Notes: generated by a model from the letters alone, not told the origin. 64,000 nt of DNA from Marivirga sericea (GCF_900177665.1 NZ_FXAW01000001.1:1069099-1133098); one strand, 5' to 3'; shown: positions 34,714-44,163, counted from the stretch's first letter. Numbers and translations are program-made.

Positions 34714-35610
34714 ATGAGCAAAGAGAAAAAATACAGAAAGAAGAAAAAATTGGGGCACTATCCTTTCGTTAGCGTCATTTTGAGTATGACCCTAGCACTT
34801 TTTATATTAGGTCTGTTTGCACTTTTAATTACCACCACCACCTCACTGACTAAAGTTATTCAGCAGAATGTTGAAATGCAGGTGTATTTAAAATCCAACC
34901 TCTCAGAGCCACAACAACTTCGAGTAAGCAAATCACTGGTCTCGAAAGAATATGTTTTAAAAGAAGAAAGCATAGAATCCATTCGTTTCATCTCTAAAAA
35001 CGAAGCAGCTGAAAAATTCATAGAAGAAACTGGAGAAGACTTTATGCAATTCTTAGGAGATAATCCTTTAAAAGATGCTTACATCGTAAAAATCTCACCT
35101 GAATATCATTCTTCTGAAAAAATGAAAGAAGTGCAACAAGATATTGAAAATCTGAATGGCGTTTTTGAGGTGATATATACCAATAATATGGTGCAAAGTA
35201 TCAATGAAAACATTACTAAAATCAGTATAGTTTTACTAGCTATTTCAATCCTATTATTTATCGTAATCGGAATCCTAATTAACAATACCATTAAATTGGC
35301 GCTATTTTCCCAAAGATTTTTAATAAGAAGCATGCAATTAGTAGGTGCCACAAAAGGTTTTATCAGAAAACCCTTTATTTATCGTTCTATATGGCATGGT
35401 ATAATTTCAGCAATAGTGGCAGCTTCACTGTTATTTGGGCTATTGACTTATGGCAGCGAAAAACTGGAAGGACTTGCCGAACTACAAAATCAACAGATGC
35501 TTTTAATTATTTTTGGCGGGCTAATAGTAACTGGAATCTCCATTGCAAGCTTTAGTACATTTAGAGCCATGCAAAAATATATGGCCATGTCTTTAGATGA
35601 ACTGTATTAA
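34714..35610 (+). CDS. ftsX: FtsX, membrane component of the division-associated FtsEX complex
   Basis: FtsX anchors the FtsE ATPase and controls cell-wall hydrolases at the septum. The 298-residue protein has a basic cytoplasmic N-terminus (KEKKYRKKKKLG), TM1 at about 20-45, a periplasmic loop of about 125 residues (VEMQVYLKSNLSEPQQ onward), and three more membrane segments at about 170-195, 220-245 and 260-285. The conserved LVGATKGFIRKPF motif lies between TM2 and TM3. FtsE is not adjacent, which is common in this phylum. It leads a unit with DUF3098, uppP, truB and ribF. Confidence 0.93.
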   Translation: MSKEKKYRKKKKLGHYPFVSVILSMTLALFILGLFALLITTTTSLTKVIQQNVEMQVYLKSNLSEPQQLRVSKSLVSKEYVLKEESIESIRFISKNEAAEKFIEETGEDFMQFLGDNPLKDAYIVKISPEYHSSEKMKEVQQDIENLNGVFEVIYTNNMVQSINENITKISIVLLAISILLFIVIGILINNTIKLALFSQRFLIRSMQLVGATKGFIRKPFIYRSIWHGIISAIVAASLLFGLLTYGSEKLEGLAELQNQQMLLIIFGGLIVTGISIASFSTFRAMQKYMAMSLDELY

Positions 35611-35704
35611 ATAGAATAACATTGAGCAACTAATAGCCAGATAATTAAGATAGAATGACGCCTTTTGGTCTCACAAATTATAAACTACCATATAAACACT
35701 TTTT

Positions 35705-35914
35705 ATGTCAGAAAAGAAGAAATTAGCATTCGGCAAAAGCAATTATATCTTAATGATTGCAGGAATTTTAACACTTATTATAGGTTTCATCATTATGACT
35801 TTGGATTCAGAGCAATATGGCTTTGGGTTTTTAGGATTAACGCTAGGACCTATTATAGTCTTCTTAGGCTTTATTATTGAATTATTTGCTATTCTAAAGA
35901 AGCCTAAACAATAA
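35705..35914 (+). CDS. DUF3098-family small membrane protein
   Basis: The 69-residue protein has two membrane segments (NYILMIAGILTLIIGFIIM and GPIIVFLGFIIELFAIL) with the family start KKLAFGKSNY and the GLTLGP turn. DUF3098 is found next to ftsX and uppP in Bacteroidota; its function is unknown but the context suggests the cell envelope. It is 2 bases before uppP. A longer frame that opens upstream in another phase was discarded. Confidence 0.9.
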   Translation: MSEKKKLAFGKSNYILMIAGILTLIIGFIIMTLDSEQYGFGFLGLTLGPIIVFLGFIIELFAILKKPKQ

Positions 35915-35916
35915 AA

Positions 35917-36714
35917 ATGGGATTACTAGAAGCCATTATCCTTGGAATCATTCAAGGGTTGTCTGAGTTTTTGCCTGTTAGCAGTAGTGGACATCTCGAA
36001 ATTGGCGCAGTTTTGTTAAATGCACATACATCTGAGAGTTTGCTTTTTTCAGTTTTGGTACACGCTGCTACTGCCCTATCAACTATTATAGTATTCAGAA
36101 AAGACATTGGAAATATTCTCAAAGGAATCTTTACATTCAAATGGAATGAATCCTATGACTTCGCTCTAAAAATCATTATATCGATGATTCCAATAGCGAT
36201 AATTGGGGTGTTTTTTGAGGAGCAGGTTGAAAGCTTTTTTACGGGAAACTTGCTACTAGTGGGTAGCATGCTATTGGTAACAGCTGTGCTGCTAGCTTTT
36301 ACCCAAACTGTAAAAAATAAAGAGGGTGGAACTGTCCAGTACTGGCAAGCTATTATTATTGGTATTGCACAATCAATTGCTATACTTCCAGGGATTTCTC
36401 GGTCAGGTGCCACGATTGCAACAGCATTGCTAATTGGTGTAAATAAAGAAAAAGCAGCAAGATTTTCATTTCTAATGGTCTTAATTCCAATCTTGGGAGC
36501 ATCGCTTCTTAAAGTAATTGAATATATAGACCAACCAGCCGTTACACAACAAACAGGTGGCTTCGTATTATTTATGGGCTTCCTTATGGCTTTTCTAGCA
36601 GGTTTATTTGCCTGCAAAGCAATGATTAAAATAGTTAAAGAGGGGAAATTAATCTATTTCGCTGTCTATTGCGCAATTGTCGGAAGTATAGCTGTCATAA
36701 GTCAATTGATATGA
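35917..36714 (+). CDS. uppP: Undecaprenyl-diphosphatase UppP (BacA)
   Basis: UppP dephosphorylates undecaprenyl diphosphate to recycle the lipid carrier of peptidoglycan and O-antigen synthesis. The 265-residue product has about eight membrane segments. The catalytic motifs are GLSEFLPVSSSGHL (about 13-26) and PGISRSGATIAT (about 160-171). Its stop overlaps the start of truB by the ATGA arrangement, so translation is coupled. Activity in bacitracin resistance follows from family knowledge. Confidence 0.96.
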   Translation: MGLLEAIILGIIQGLSEFLPVSSSGHLEIGAVLLNAHTSESLLFSVLVHAATALSTIIVFRKDIGNILKGIFTFKWNESYDFALKIIISMIPIAIIGVFFEEQVESFFTGNLLLVGSMLLVTAVLLAFTQTVKNKEGGTVQYWQAIIIGIAQSIAILPGISRSGATIATALLIGVNKEKAARFSFLMVLIPILGASLLKVIEYIDQPAVTQQTGGFVLFMGFLMAFLAGLFACKAMIKIVKEGKLIYFAVYCAIVGSIAVISQLI

Positions 36715-37406
36715 GTGAAGTAAACAACGAATATAACGAGGGAAAAGTCCTGCTAATCGATAAGCCGCTTAATTGGACTTCCTTTGATGTAGTCAAGAAA
36801 CTGAAATTTGCCTTAAAAGTAAAGAAGATAGGCCATGCTGGTACTTTAGATCCTTTGGCGACTGGTTTGCTCATCCTTTGCACTGGAAAAATGACTAAAT
36901 CCATTGAAAAATATCAGGCCCAAGAAAAAGAGTATACAGGAGAATTCACTTTAGGCTTTACTACTCCGTCCTACGATTTAGAAACAGCTCCTGAATTTCA
37001 AAGTGAAACTAGCCACATAAACTTGGAAGATCTAATCAAGGAGGCGTCATATTTCACTGGAGAAATTGAGCAAACACCTCCAATCTTTTCAGCCGTAAAA
37101 ACCGGAGGAAAACGAGCTTACTCTTTGGCTAGAGAGGGAAAAGAAGTTAAATTAAAGTCTAGGGTTGTAAATATCAGTGAGTTTGAAATTACTGAATTTA
37201 AAGAAAATAAGGTTGCTTTTCGTGTTCGTTGCTCAAAAGGAACGTACATTAGGAGTTTAGCGTATGATTTTGGAGAAAAATTAGGTGTAGGTGCCTATTT
37301 ATCAGCATTACGTAGAACAAAAATCGGTGATTTTTCTGTTGACGATGCTGACAACTTAAATGAATTTGTGAAAAATAAAAAAGTCAACACAAATGATCGT
37401 CCATGA
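36711..37406 (+). CDS. truB: TruB, tRNA pseudouridine(55) synthase
   Basis: TruB makes pseudouridine at position 55 in the T-loop of tRNAs. The catalytic Asp is D47 in GHAGTLDPLATGLL; other motifs are LLIDKPLNWTSFDVV and RCSKGTYIRSLAYD. I choose the ATG at 36711 (231 residues), which overlaps the uppP stop as ATGA; the frame is open 14 codons further upstream, but that part lies inside uppP and reads as an unlikely Cys/His/Arg stretch. It overlaps ribF by 14 bases. Confidence 0.95.
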   Translation: MSEVNNEYNEGKVLLIDKPLNWTSFDVVKKLKFALKVKKIGHAGTLDPLATGLLILCTGKMTKSIEKYQAQEKEYTGEFTLGFTTPSYDLETAPEFQSETSHINLEDLIKEASYFTGEIEQTPPIFSAVKTGGKRAYSLAREGKEVKLKSRVVNISEFEITEFKENKVAFRVRCSKGTYIRSLAYDFGEKLGVGAYLSALRRTKIGDFSVDDADNLNEFVKNKKVNTNDRP

Positions 37407-38328
37407 CGGATATGAAAATTTAGAAGGCATCAAAAATGCAGTAGTCACCATTGGAACATTTGATGGTATTCATCTTGGACATCAAGAAATCATTAGCCGT
37501 ATTATTGAATTAGCTAAATCGGTGGATGGTGAAACGGCTCTGGTTACTTTCTGGCCACATCCCCGCTATGTTTTAAGTCAAAATCATGATAACTTAAAAC
37601 TACTCACTACTTTTGATGAAAAAGCTGAAATCTTAGCTCAATTAGGTTTAGACCATATTGTGCGAATAAATTTTACTAAAGAATTTTCTCAATGGACATC
37701 TGAAGAATTTATTCAAAAAATTATTATTTCTGCACTACATACTAAGAGATTGGTAATTGGATATGACCATCGATTTGGAAAAGATAGAGAAGGAGGATTT
37801 GAACACTTAAAAAAGCACTCAAGTAGATATGGATTTGAAGTTGAGGAGATCTCTAAGCAAACCATTGATGATGTTGGTATAAGTTCTACTAAAATCCGAA
37901 ATGCCATTGATGCAGGTGAAGTCGAATTAGCCCATGATTTCTTGGGAAGATTTTACGAAATCAATGGTATTGTGGTGAGTGGAGATAAAATTGGCAAAAC
38001 ACTGGGGTTTGCTACAGCTAATATCCAAGTGGAGGAACCCTACAAATTGATTCCTGCTGATGGTGCATATGCTGTGATTGTTCAACTTAAGGGCAAACAA
38101 TATAAAGGAATGCTAAATATTGGTTACAGGCCAACTGTTGATGGAAAATCGAAGAAAATAGAAGCTAATATTTTTGAGTTCAATGATGAAATTTATGGTG
38201 AAAAAATTAAAGTGAATTTTATCAAAAGATTAAGAGATGAAGTAAAATTTGGATCAAAGGAAGAATTAAGCACGCAATTGAAAAAGGATCAAGAAAAAGC
38301 AAAGCAAATTCTTAGTCAACATCCTTGA
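37393..38328 (+). CDS. ribF: RibF, bifunctional riboflavin kinase/FAD synthetase
   Basis: RibF turns riboflavin into FMN and then FAD. The 311-residue protein has the N-terminal adenylyltransferase domain with TFDGIHLGHQEII (HxGH-type site) and GYDHRFGKDREGG, then ISSTKIRNAI. The C-terminal kinase domain has GKTLGFATANI and MLNIGYRPTVDG. Both halves are complete. It overlaps truB by 14 bases and ends the ftsX-to-ribF unit. Confidence 0.96.
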   Translation: MIVHDGYENLEGIKNAVVTIGTFDGIHLGHQEIISRIIELAKSVDGETALVTFWPHPRYVLSQNHDNLKLLTTFDEKAEILAQLGLDHIVRINFTKEFSQWTSEEFIQKIIISALHTKRLVIGYDHRFGKDREGGFEHLKKHSSRYGFEVEEISKQTIDDVGISSTKIRNAIDAGEVELAHDFLGRFYEINGIVVSGDKIGKTLGFATANIQVEEPYKLIPADGAYAVIVQLKGKQYKGMLNIGYRPTVDGKSKKIEANIFEFNDEIYGEKIKVNFIKRLRDEVKFGSKEELSTQLKKDQEKAKQILSQHP

Positions 38329-38393
38329 GCAAATTAAATTCGCTAACTTAGGGATAGCATATAATTAATCAGCTTAGTATTAAATAGAAAAAC

Positions 38394-39089
38394 ATGATTA
38401 ATAAAGTAATAAAAAATGCAAGTGAGGCAGTAAAAGATATACCTGATAATGCAGTCCTCATGTTAGGGGGATTTGGATTATGCGGTATTCCTGAAAACAG
38501 TATTCAAGCACTTCTGGAAACAAAAGTGAAAGGACTAACCTGCATATCAAATAATGCTGGAGTAGATGATTTTGGTATCGGTCTGCTATTAAAGACTCAT
38601 CAGGTCAAAAAGATGATTTCTTCATATGTAGGTGAAAACGCAGAATTTGAAAGACAATTATTGTCTGGGGAATTAGATGTCGATCTTATTCCACAGGGTA
38701 CTTTAGCTGAAAGAGTGAGAGCAGGTGGAGCCGGAATTCCAGCATTTTATACCCCAGCAGGTTTCGGAACGGAGGTAGCAGAAGGAAAAGAAACTCGTGA
38801 ATTTGATGGAAAGATGTATTTATTAGAGACAGGCTTAATTGCGGATTTTGCTTTGGTAAAAGCCTGGAAAGGAGATACTGCAGGAAACTTGATCTTCAAA
38901 GGAACTGCAAGAAATTTCAATCCTCTGATGGCCGCTGCTGGGAAAATTACGATAGCTGAAGTTGAAGAATTAGTTCCCGCTGGTGATCTCAACCCAAATG
39001 AAATTCATACTCCAGGGATTTACGTTCAACGTATTTTTGAAGGTAAGAATTATGAGAAAAGAATTGAACAAAGAACTGTAAGATCTTAA
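38394..39089 (+). CDS. scoA: 3-oxoacid CoA-transferase subunit A
   Basis: This is the alpha subunit of the succinyl-CoA:3-ketoacid CoA-transferase type, which activates acetoacetate. The 231-residue protein begins with the CoA-transferase pattern [15 protein letters not shown], has [15 protein letters not shown] and [19 protein letters not shown], and ends with [13 protein letters not shown]. The B subunit follows after 3 bases. Together they should form an A2B2 enzyme for ketone-body or butanoate metabolism. Confidence 0.94.
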   Translation: MINKVIKNASEAVKDIPDNAVLMLGGFGLCGIPENSIQALLETKVKGLTCISNNAGVDDFGIGLLLKTHQVKKMISSYVGENAEFERQLLSGELDVDLIPQGTLAERVRAGGAGIPAFYTPAGFGTEVAEGKETREFDGKMYLLETGLIADFALVKAWKGDTAGNLIFKGTARNFNPLMAAAGKITIAEVEELVPAGDLNPNEIHTPGIYVQRIFEGKNYEKRIEQRTVRS

Positions 39090-39092
39090 GAA

Positions 39093-39755
39093 ATGGCACT
39101 AGATAAAATAGGAATAGCAAAAAGAATAGCTCAGGAAGTGCAAGATGGAATGTACATCAATTTAGGTATTGGCATCCCTACTCTTGTGGCAAATTACATT
39201 CCCGATGCATTAGATGTAGTATTACAATCCGAAAATGGACTTTTAGGAATAGGGCAATTCCCGACAGAAGAGAAGGTAGATGCTGACCTAATCAATGCAG
39301 GGAAGCAAACAATTACTATGCGAGATGGTTCTGTTTTGTTTGATTCTGCTGAAAGCTTTGCCATGATTAGAGGGGGGCATGTGGACTTAACCATACTAGG
39401 TGCAATGGAGGTTTCTGAAAATGGAGATATATCAAACTGGAAAATTCCAGGTAAGATGGTAAAAGGTATGGGAGGTGCAATGGACTTAGTTGCTTCTGCT
39501 GAAAATATAATTGTTGCCATGCAGCATACTAGTAGAAATGGCGAATCAAAACTTCTTAAGGAATGTAGCTTACCAATTACAGGGTTAAGATGCGTAAAAA
39601 AAATTGTAACCAATTTAGCAGTACTAGAGGTACAGCAAGCAGGAGGCTTCAAACTTCTGGAAAGAGCTCCTGGAATTACCGTTGATGAGATTCGAGAAGC
39701 AACAGCAGGAAAACTAATTATAGAAGGGGATATTCCCGAAATGAAAATTGATTAA
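39093..39755 (+). CDS. scoB: 3-oxoacid CoA-transferase subunit B
   Basis: The beta subunit carries the catalytic glutamate that forms the CoA thioester. Here it is E47 in QSENGLLGIG. Other conserved parts are YINLGIGIPTLVANYI, RGGHVDLTILGAMEV and GDISNWKIPGKMVKGMGGAM. The 220-residue length is typical. Its last base overlaps the start of the next gene, an M48 lipoprotein, whose function appears unrelated. Confidence 0.95.
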   Translation: MALDKIGIAKRIAQEVQDGMYINLGIGIPTLVANYIPDALDVVLQSENGLLGIGQFPTEEKVDADLINAGKQTITMRDGSVLFDSAESFAMIRGGHVDLTILGAMEVSENGDISNWKIPGKMVKGMGGAMDLVASAENIIVAMQHTSRNGESKLLKECSLPITGLRCVKKIVTNLAVLEVQQAGGFKLLERAPGITVDEIREATAGKLIIEGDIPEMKID

Positions 39756-40573
39756 TGATGAGAAGTTTTAAAATATTTAATTTAGTACTCATAACCGGAT
39801 TGTTAATTTTCAATTCTTGTAAAGATAAAAATAACAATTTTGTGTTTCCTTCTATTGAAGAAGATGTCGAGCTTGGAGCCCAAGTTGCTGAACAAATTGA
39901 AAATGATCCCGATCAGTTTCCAATTTTAGACGAGTCAGAGTATTCTGACGCTTACACATACTTAAACACCTTACTTGATTACATTTTAACATCTGGAGAA
40001 GTGCAATACAAAGAGGAATTTGTCTGGGATATCCATATCATTGAAAATGATTCCGTTCTGAATGCTTTTGCTACGCCTGGTGGGTATTTATATGTTTATA
40101 CAGGGTTGATTAAGTACTTAGATCAAGAAGACGATTTAATGGGTGTTTTAGGACATGAAGTAGCTCATTCTGATTTACGACATACCTCCAGAAACATCCA
40201 GCGACAGTATGGTATTAATTTTATACTGGGTTTGATATCTGGAGAAGATCCAAGTCAACTTGAACAAATTGCAGGTCAAATAGCTGGTACTGCCGCAGGC
40301 TTAACTTTTTCTAGAGCATTTGAAGTCGAAGCAGATGAAAGATCAGTGGAATACTTAGCCAATACACCATACGCTTGCAATGGTGCCTATTCCTTCTTTC
40401 AAAAGTTATTGGATGAGGGTCAAGCTGGACGTACTCCAGCATTTTTGAGTACTCATCCCAATCCTGAAGATAGAGTAGAAGACATCAACATCAAAGCAGA
40501 TGAATTAGGCTGTGATACTACTCCTTTAGCCCCTGCTTCATATGAAGATTTCAAAAACATGTTGCCTCAGTAA
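39755..40573 (+). CDS. M48-family metallopeptidase lipoprotein
   Basis: The 272-residue protein is a lipoprotein (LLIFNSCKD, Cys at 22) in the M48 zinc-peptidase family, like the BepA/LoiP group that handles outer-membrane proteins. The zinc motif is HEVAH (134-138) in VLGHEVAHSDLRH, with the third ligand likely the Glu in FEVEADERSVEYL. The conserved NAFATPGGYLYVYTGL segment precedes it, and STHPNPEDRVEDI follows. A role in periplasmic protein quality control is inferred. It starts at the last base of scoB. Confidence 0.93.
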   Translation: MMRSFKIFNLVLITGLLIFNSCKDKNNNFVFPSIEEDVELGAQVAEQIENDPDQFPILDESEYSDAYTYLNTLLDYILTSGEVQYKEEFVWDIHIIENDSVLNAFATPGGYLYVYTGLIKYLDQEDDLMGVLGHEVAHSDLRHTSRNIQRQYGINFILGLISGEDPSQLEQIAGQIAGTAAGLTFSRAFEVEADERSVEYLANTPYACNGAYSFFQKLLDEGQAGRTPAFLSTHPNPEDRVEDINIKADELGCDTTPLAPASYEDFKNMLPQ

Positions 40574-40609
40574 TTAAAAACTTATATATAATAGATTGAA
40601 TTAGTAAAA

Positions 40610-40948
40610 ATGAAAAAATCGAACATTAATTTCGAAATAGATTTAGATAAAGATAATGTACCTGATAAAATCCATTGGAGCGCTACTGATGCAGGTGAAG
40701 AACTAACAGAAACCAAAAGCATTAGCATTTCACTTTGGGATCATGTCCAGAAAAACTCCATGCGAATCGATTTATGGACAAATGACATGCCAGTTGATGA
40801 GATGAAAAGGTTCTATATAGATTGCCTAGGAGGAATGGCACAAAGTGTTTTAAATTCCACTGGAGATGAATTCATGGCGCAAGAAATGAATATGCTTTGC
40901 GAAAAGTTAGTAAAGCATCTTGAAAAAGAATTGAAGGAACAACAATAA
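40610..40948 (+). CDS. gldC: GldC, gliding-motility-associated protein
   Basis: GldC is a small protein required for normal gliding in Flavobacterium and relatives. The 112-residue protein matches the family pattern: an N-terminal NINFEIDLDKDNVPDKIHWS, the ISLWD segment, MRIDLWTNDMPVDEMKRFY and a helical C-terminus (FMAQEMNMLCEKLVKHLEKE). It is cytoplasmic, with no signal peptide. Its presence suggests gliding and a type IX secretion system elsewhere in the genome. A terminator follows at once. Confidence 0.9.
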   Translation: MKKSNINFEIDLDKDNVPDKIHWSATDAGEELTETKSISISLWDHVQKNSMRIDLWTNDMPVDEMKRFYIDCLGGMAQSVLNSTGDEFMAQEMNMLCEKLVKHLEKELKEQQ

Positions 40949-40952
40949 ACAG

Positions 40953-40976
40953 AAGGTGACTCCGGTCACCTTTTTT
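40953..40976 (+). terminator. Terminator after gldC
   Basis: AAGGTGAC and GTCACCTT form an 8-bp stem with a short loop, followed by TTTTTATTT. It lies between the convergent gldC and PH-domain genes. Confidence 0.85.
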
Positions 40977-41355
40977 ATTTGATCACATGCCCTGCCAGAA
41001 TTTTCTGTACTGCGTAAACATCCACTGATTTATTAAATTCTTTCTCAATTCTGGGAGACTGTTGTCCGTGCAACCAGATTTTGAGAAATCCATGAGCGTG
41101 AAATGATTTTTTAGAATCCACACTAAAGGAGTCAATATTTGAATATGGCAATGAGATATACTCAATTCCACTGTCATCACCTTTTCTCACTTCAATAAAG
41201 ATAAGGCGCCTATTAGTGAAAATAAAAGTATCCTCTTCAATTTTAAAACCTACTTCAATTTGTTCACCATCGACAAATAGGCGACCATAATCCTCAATTA
41301 TTGAAGTGTTCTCTAGAACGCCAGATTTATTTAAAAAATTTGACAATAAGTTCAT
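40975..41355 (-). CDS. Bacterial PH-domain protein
   Basis: The 126-residue protein is a single bacterial pleckstrin-homology-like domain (bPH_1 type): GEQIEVGFKIEEDTFIFTNR, LIFIEVRKGD, SLPYSNIDSFSVDSKKSFHA and a final helix with AVQKILAGHVIK. The FTNRRL...SLPYSxIxSFS pattern is the family signature. No membrane segment is present. The function of the family is unknown. It is convergent with gldC, and its stop lies inside the gldC terminator region. Confidence 0.85.
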   Translation of the reverse strand: MNLLSNFLNKSGVLENTSIIEDYGRLFVDGEQIEVGFKIEEDTFIFTNRRLIFIEVRKGDDSGIEYISLPYSNIDSFSVDSKKSFHAHGFLKIWLHGQQSPRIEKEFNKSVDVYAVQKILAGHVIK

Positions 41356-41366
41356 ACTGAATAAGA

Positions 41367-42626
41367 TTACAATAAAATACCAATATCGAATTTTATTTGT
41401 CGATAATTAAAGTTTCTCCCAAAATTTCTTATTCGACCAGTTTCATTTTCGAATCTACTCATTTGAATATTCATTCGATTATAAAAAATAAAATCATCAA
41501 ACAAATTAAAGTTTATACCAAAAGATGTCCATATACCCAAACTATCATTCAAATCGGTCGAGCCTTCAAACTCAAAAAAATCATCGAACGCCCTTACTTC
41601 ATCAGTACCCGTCCTTCTTCTGTCTAGGTCAAGAAAATAATAGCCATTGGAGAAATAGCTTAATACTACACCTATATTTAAAAATGGTTGAATTTTTTGT
41701 TTTTTAAAAACTTTTCCGAAACCTATTCGAAAATCGAATTGATTGAAGTTATAAAAATAGTTAGAAAGGTACTGATTATCGTTTGTACCCAAGCTTGTAA
41801 ATTCATAACTATATTCATTTCCTATTGAATATTGAGGTGATAATATTAAATAGTAATTATGAATTTCTCTTAACCTAAAATTAAAATCTACCCCAAAAGC
41901 GAAATTATAATCATTTAATTCAATTTCTCTAGTTAATGCGTTACCTGGCGCTGTAATAAATTTCGTGAAAGCTGTTGAAGTAAATCCTCCTAAAAAGACG
42001 CCATAACTTATTTTACCATCGAAATCAGTTCTTTGAACAACAACATCATATTTATAGTCTCTACAAATATGATATTCCTCCAATAACTTTACTAATTCTC
42101 TATAAGCTAAATCAGTTTCTATTATTTTATCATACAAGCTAAAACATTCACTCATTAATACACTTAAAATTGAAATATATTCTCGATTGAATTTTTGAAG
42201 TATTTTTCCCTCTTCATTTTTCCTATAACTCGTAGTATTTATTAATTTAAACAGCTTATCATTCTTTTCAAGAAAAAAATTTCCTCCAAAGCGATACAAA
42301 TTTAAATTCCCTGTAAATAGAACTTCAAGTAGTTTATAGTCGTTGACTTTATTTGCATCTGGTAATAATCTTTTATAGTATAAATTTCCTTGGAGATCCC
42401 TATATGAGGATATATCTTGAATTCTGTAGAAGATAGCTTTTGAATTTTTATCCGGTTTTAAATATAATCCTTGCTCAATGTGTATAACCTTGGAAGTGTT
42501 TGAGATAAATCCATAAATTGTATCCTTCGATTCTGTCACCAGAAATTCTTTAGTATACTGATTTTGAGAATATAAATTAAAGGTAGTTAAAATTGAAAAT
42601 AGAACTATTGAAATGGTATACTTCAT
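41367..42626 (-). CDS. Putative outer-membrane beta-barrel protein, 419 residues
   Basis: The product has a signal peptide (ISIVLFSILTTFNLYSQ). A soluble N-terminal part follows (about 20-190), with the SKDTIYGFISNTSKV and LYYKRLLPD patterns seen in Bacteroidota proteins whose C-terminal half is a barrel. From about residue 200 to the end it alternates hydrophobic and polar residues with aromatic belts (YGVFLGGFTSTAF, FGVDFNFRLREI, NIGVVLSYFSNGYYF, IQMSRFENETGRI), as expected for about eight to ten strands. No named family is recognised. The gene is on its own with a promoter not obvious. The small barrel remnant upstream may be a decayed relative. Confidence 0.7.
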   Translation of the reverse strand: MKYTISIVLFSILTTFNLYSQNQYTKEFLVTESKDTIYGFISNTSKVIHIEQGLYLKPDKNSKAIFYRIQDISSYRDLQGNLYYKRLLPDANKVNDYKLLEVLFTGNLNLYRFGGNFFLEKNDKLFKLINTTSYRKNEEGKILQKFNREYISILSVLMSECFSLYDKIIETDLAYRELVKLLEEYHICRDYKYDVVVQRTDFDGKISYGVFLGGFTSTAFTKFITAPGNALTREIELNDYNFAFGVDFNFRLREIHNYYLILSPQYSIGNEYSYEFTSLGTNDNQYLSNYFYNFNQFDFRIGFGKVFKKQKIQPFLNIGVVLSYFSNGYYFLDLDRRRTGTDEVRAFDDFFEFEGSTDLNDSLGIWTSFGINFNLFDDFIFYNRMNIQMSRFENETGRIRNFGRNFNYRQIKFDIGILL

Positions 42627-42701
42627 GAAATCGACTAATAAATTGTACTTTAATTTAATTAAACTAGAGTCTTAAAATTTCAGAAAACGAGTTTTTCGTT
42701 A

Positions 42702-42878
42702 TTAAAATCCAATACCAAAAATAAATTGATACTGTTGATGATTGGCTTTTTTATTAGCGCTTTTCATTTCTCGGTCAGGACTAGAAAAATATATAAATTG
42801 AAAAACAAATTTGCTAAATAAATTCATTTCCTCAAATAATTTATGATTTACTCGTCTTGCAAACCAATAAACAAAATT
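42702..42878 (-). pseudogene. C-terminal remnant of an outer-membrane beta-barrel gene
   Basis: On the minus strand an open stretch of 58 codons after a TAG, with no useful start codon until about residue 21, reads ...FVYWFARRVNHKLFEEM, then NLFSKFVFQFIYF and a polar loop, and ends QQYQFIFGIGF. The last strand with terminal Phe is the outer-membrane-barrel end signature. There is no signal peptide or complete barrel, so it is probably the 3' end of a deleted gene. The whole interval between the two flanking genes is only 283 bases. Confidence 0.45.
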
Positions 42879-42909
42879 CTAATCAAGAATTAATTATGGA
42901 ATAAAAGGT

Positions 42910-44007
42910 TTACTTTTTAGATACTGCAAAAAGCCACAATTGCGTTTCCTGCATCTCACTAAAATTATCGTCTGAAATGAATAGTAAACTCTTATCACCA
43001 TTTGGGAAATCTGGGCCAAAGGTCATTCCCTCAATATTATCGATCTTTAAATCATAATCTGAGAAATCTATTAATAGTTTTTTAGAAACAAACTCATAGG
43101 TCCAATTTTGCAATGCCAGAACACTCTTAATATCCGTAGCATTTGTAGTTTCAATTTCAAAAAGTTTCACAAAGTTGCCCACTCCCTCTATGTAAGATCT
43201 TTCCAAGACCCACAATCTATGATCATCTATATACATAATTTCAGGAACTGAATTTATATAAAACCCATCAGAAGGATCAGGTTCAACACCCAACGAACTT
43301 AGATTATAGGCATACTGATTTAGAACACTACCGTTTTTGACATCCTGCCTAACCAACCGAATAGGATATGACCCCTTAATAAAGCCGGGAACTCCACCAT
43401 CTTCTTTAATCGGTAATTCATTTGCATACCAAATAATTGTGTCATTTTCTATCGTTAAGCTTTCGAATCCTCCATTTTCTCTCAAGCCCTTATCTTTATT
43501 AAAGCTAAAAATCTCAGGTATGTTAACCTCTGAAATCATTTTTCCATTCGTTGTCATCTCCCATACAAATGGATCAATCCAATCCTGAGTTCTACCACCT
43601 TCACTAGAATAAAAATACGTATTTGAAGAGGACCTAAAGACAATCGATTCTGGATCTAGCTCATCTTGTTCAAATAGTTCGCCCCCTCTATCCTTTAAAA
43701 AAACAGTTCGTTTAAAAGAATAATCAATAAATCCCGATGCATCATGATTAATTACCATCTCATAAATTCTTGCTGGAGAATATTCTGATCGATCATCTGA
43801 TATGACTACAAATTGATTACCTCCTAAATAATCAATTGATGAAAGCCCTCCTACGATAGTGCTATCGATAAGCTGGTCGCTATCAATTGTGATTTTATCT
43901 ACTAACCGAATTGAAAGAGTTGGTTTTGAGTGTTTTTTATCAGACTTAGTGCATGAAGATCCTAAAATAAAAAGTACCAATAAACAACTAAAGAGATGTT
44001 TTAACAT
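42910..44007 (-). CDS. Phytase-like-domain (esterase-like) lipoprotein
   Basis: The 365-residue protein is a predicted lipoprotein (LFILGSSCTKSD, Cys near 19). It matches the 'esterase-like activity of phytase' family: GGLSSIDYLGGNQFVVISDD near the start, DPESIVFRSSSNTYFYSSEG, NGGFESLTIENDTIIW, and the end pattern NIEGMTFGPDFPNGDKSLLF. A beta-propeller fold is likely. The reaction is not known for most members; calcium-dependent phosphoester hydrolysis is a family inference. It stands alone. Confidence 0.88.
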   Translation of the reverse strand: MLKHLFSCLLVLFILGSSCTKSDKKHSKPTLSIRLVDKITIDSDQLIDSTIVGGLSSIDYLGGNQFVVISDDRSEYSPARIYEMVINHDASGFIDYSFKRTVFLKDRGGELFEQDELDPESIVFRSSSNTYFYSSEGGRTQDWIDPFVWEMTTNGKMISEVNIPEIFSFNKDKGLRENGGFESLTIENDTIIWYANELPIKEDGGVPGFIKGSYPIRLVRQDVKNGSVLNQYAYNLSSLGVEPDPSDGFYINSVPEIMYIDDHRLWVLERSYIEGVGNFVKLFEIETTNATDIKSVLALQNWTYEFVSKKLLIDFSDYDLKIDNIEGMTFGPDFPNGDKSLLFISDDNFSEMQETQLWLFAVSKK

Positions 44008-44163
44008 AAAATTGACTGCCCCGTAAAAAATATTTTTGCAAAATAATACAAAATAAATGCCTAGAAGCTTTTTAAAGTCACTTTTTACTAATAATTCAAT
44101 TATTTACCATTGCTTCATTACAAATTAAATATACAAAGCCATAGTTATTGAAAATAAAAGAAG

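Noticed and set aside
35665-35880. Open frame upstream of and overlapping the DUF3098 gene
   Set aside because: Out of phase with DUF3098, composition unlike a protein, and it lacks a membrane pattern.
36153-36617. Minus-strand open frame of 154 codons
   Set aside because: It is fully antisense to uppP, whose function is certain; no homology pattern was seen.
39194-39652. Minus-strand open frame of 152 codons
   Set aside because: Antisense shadow of scoB.
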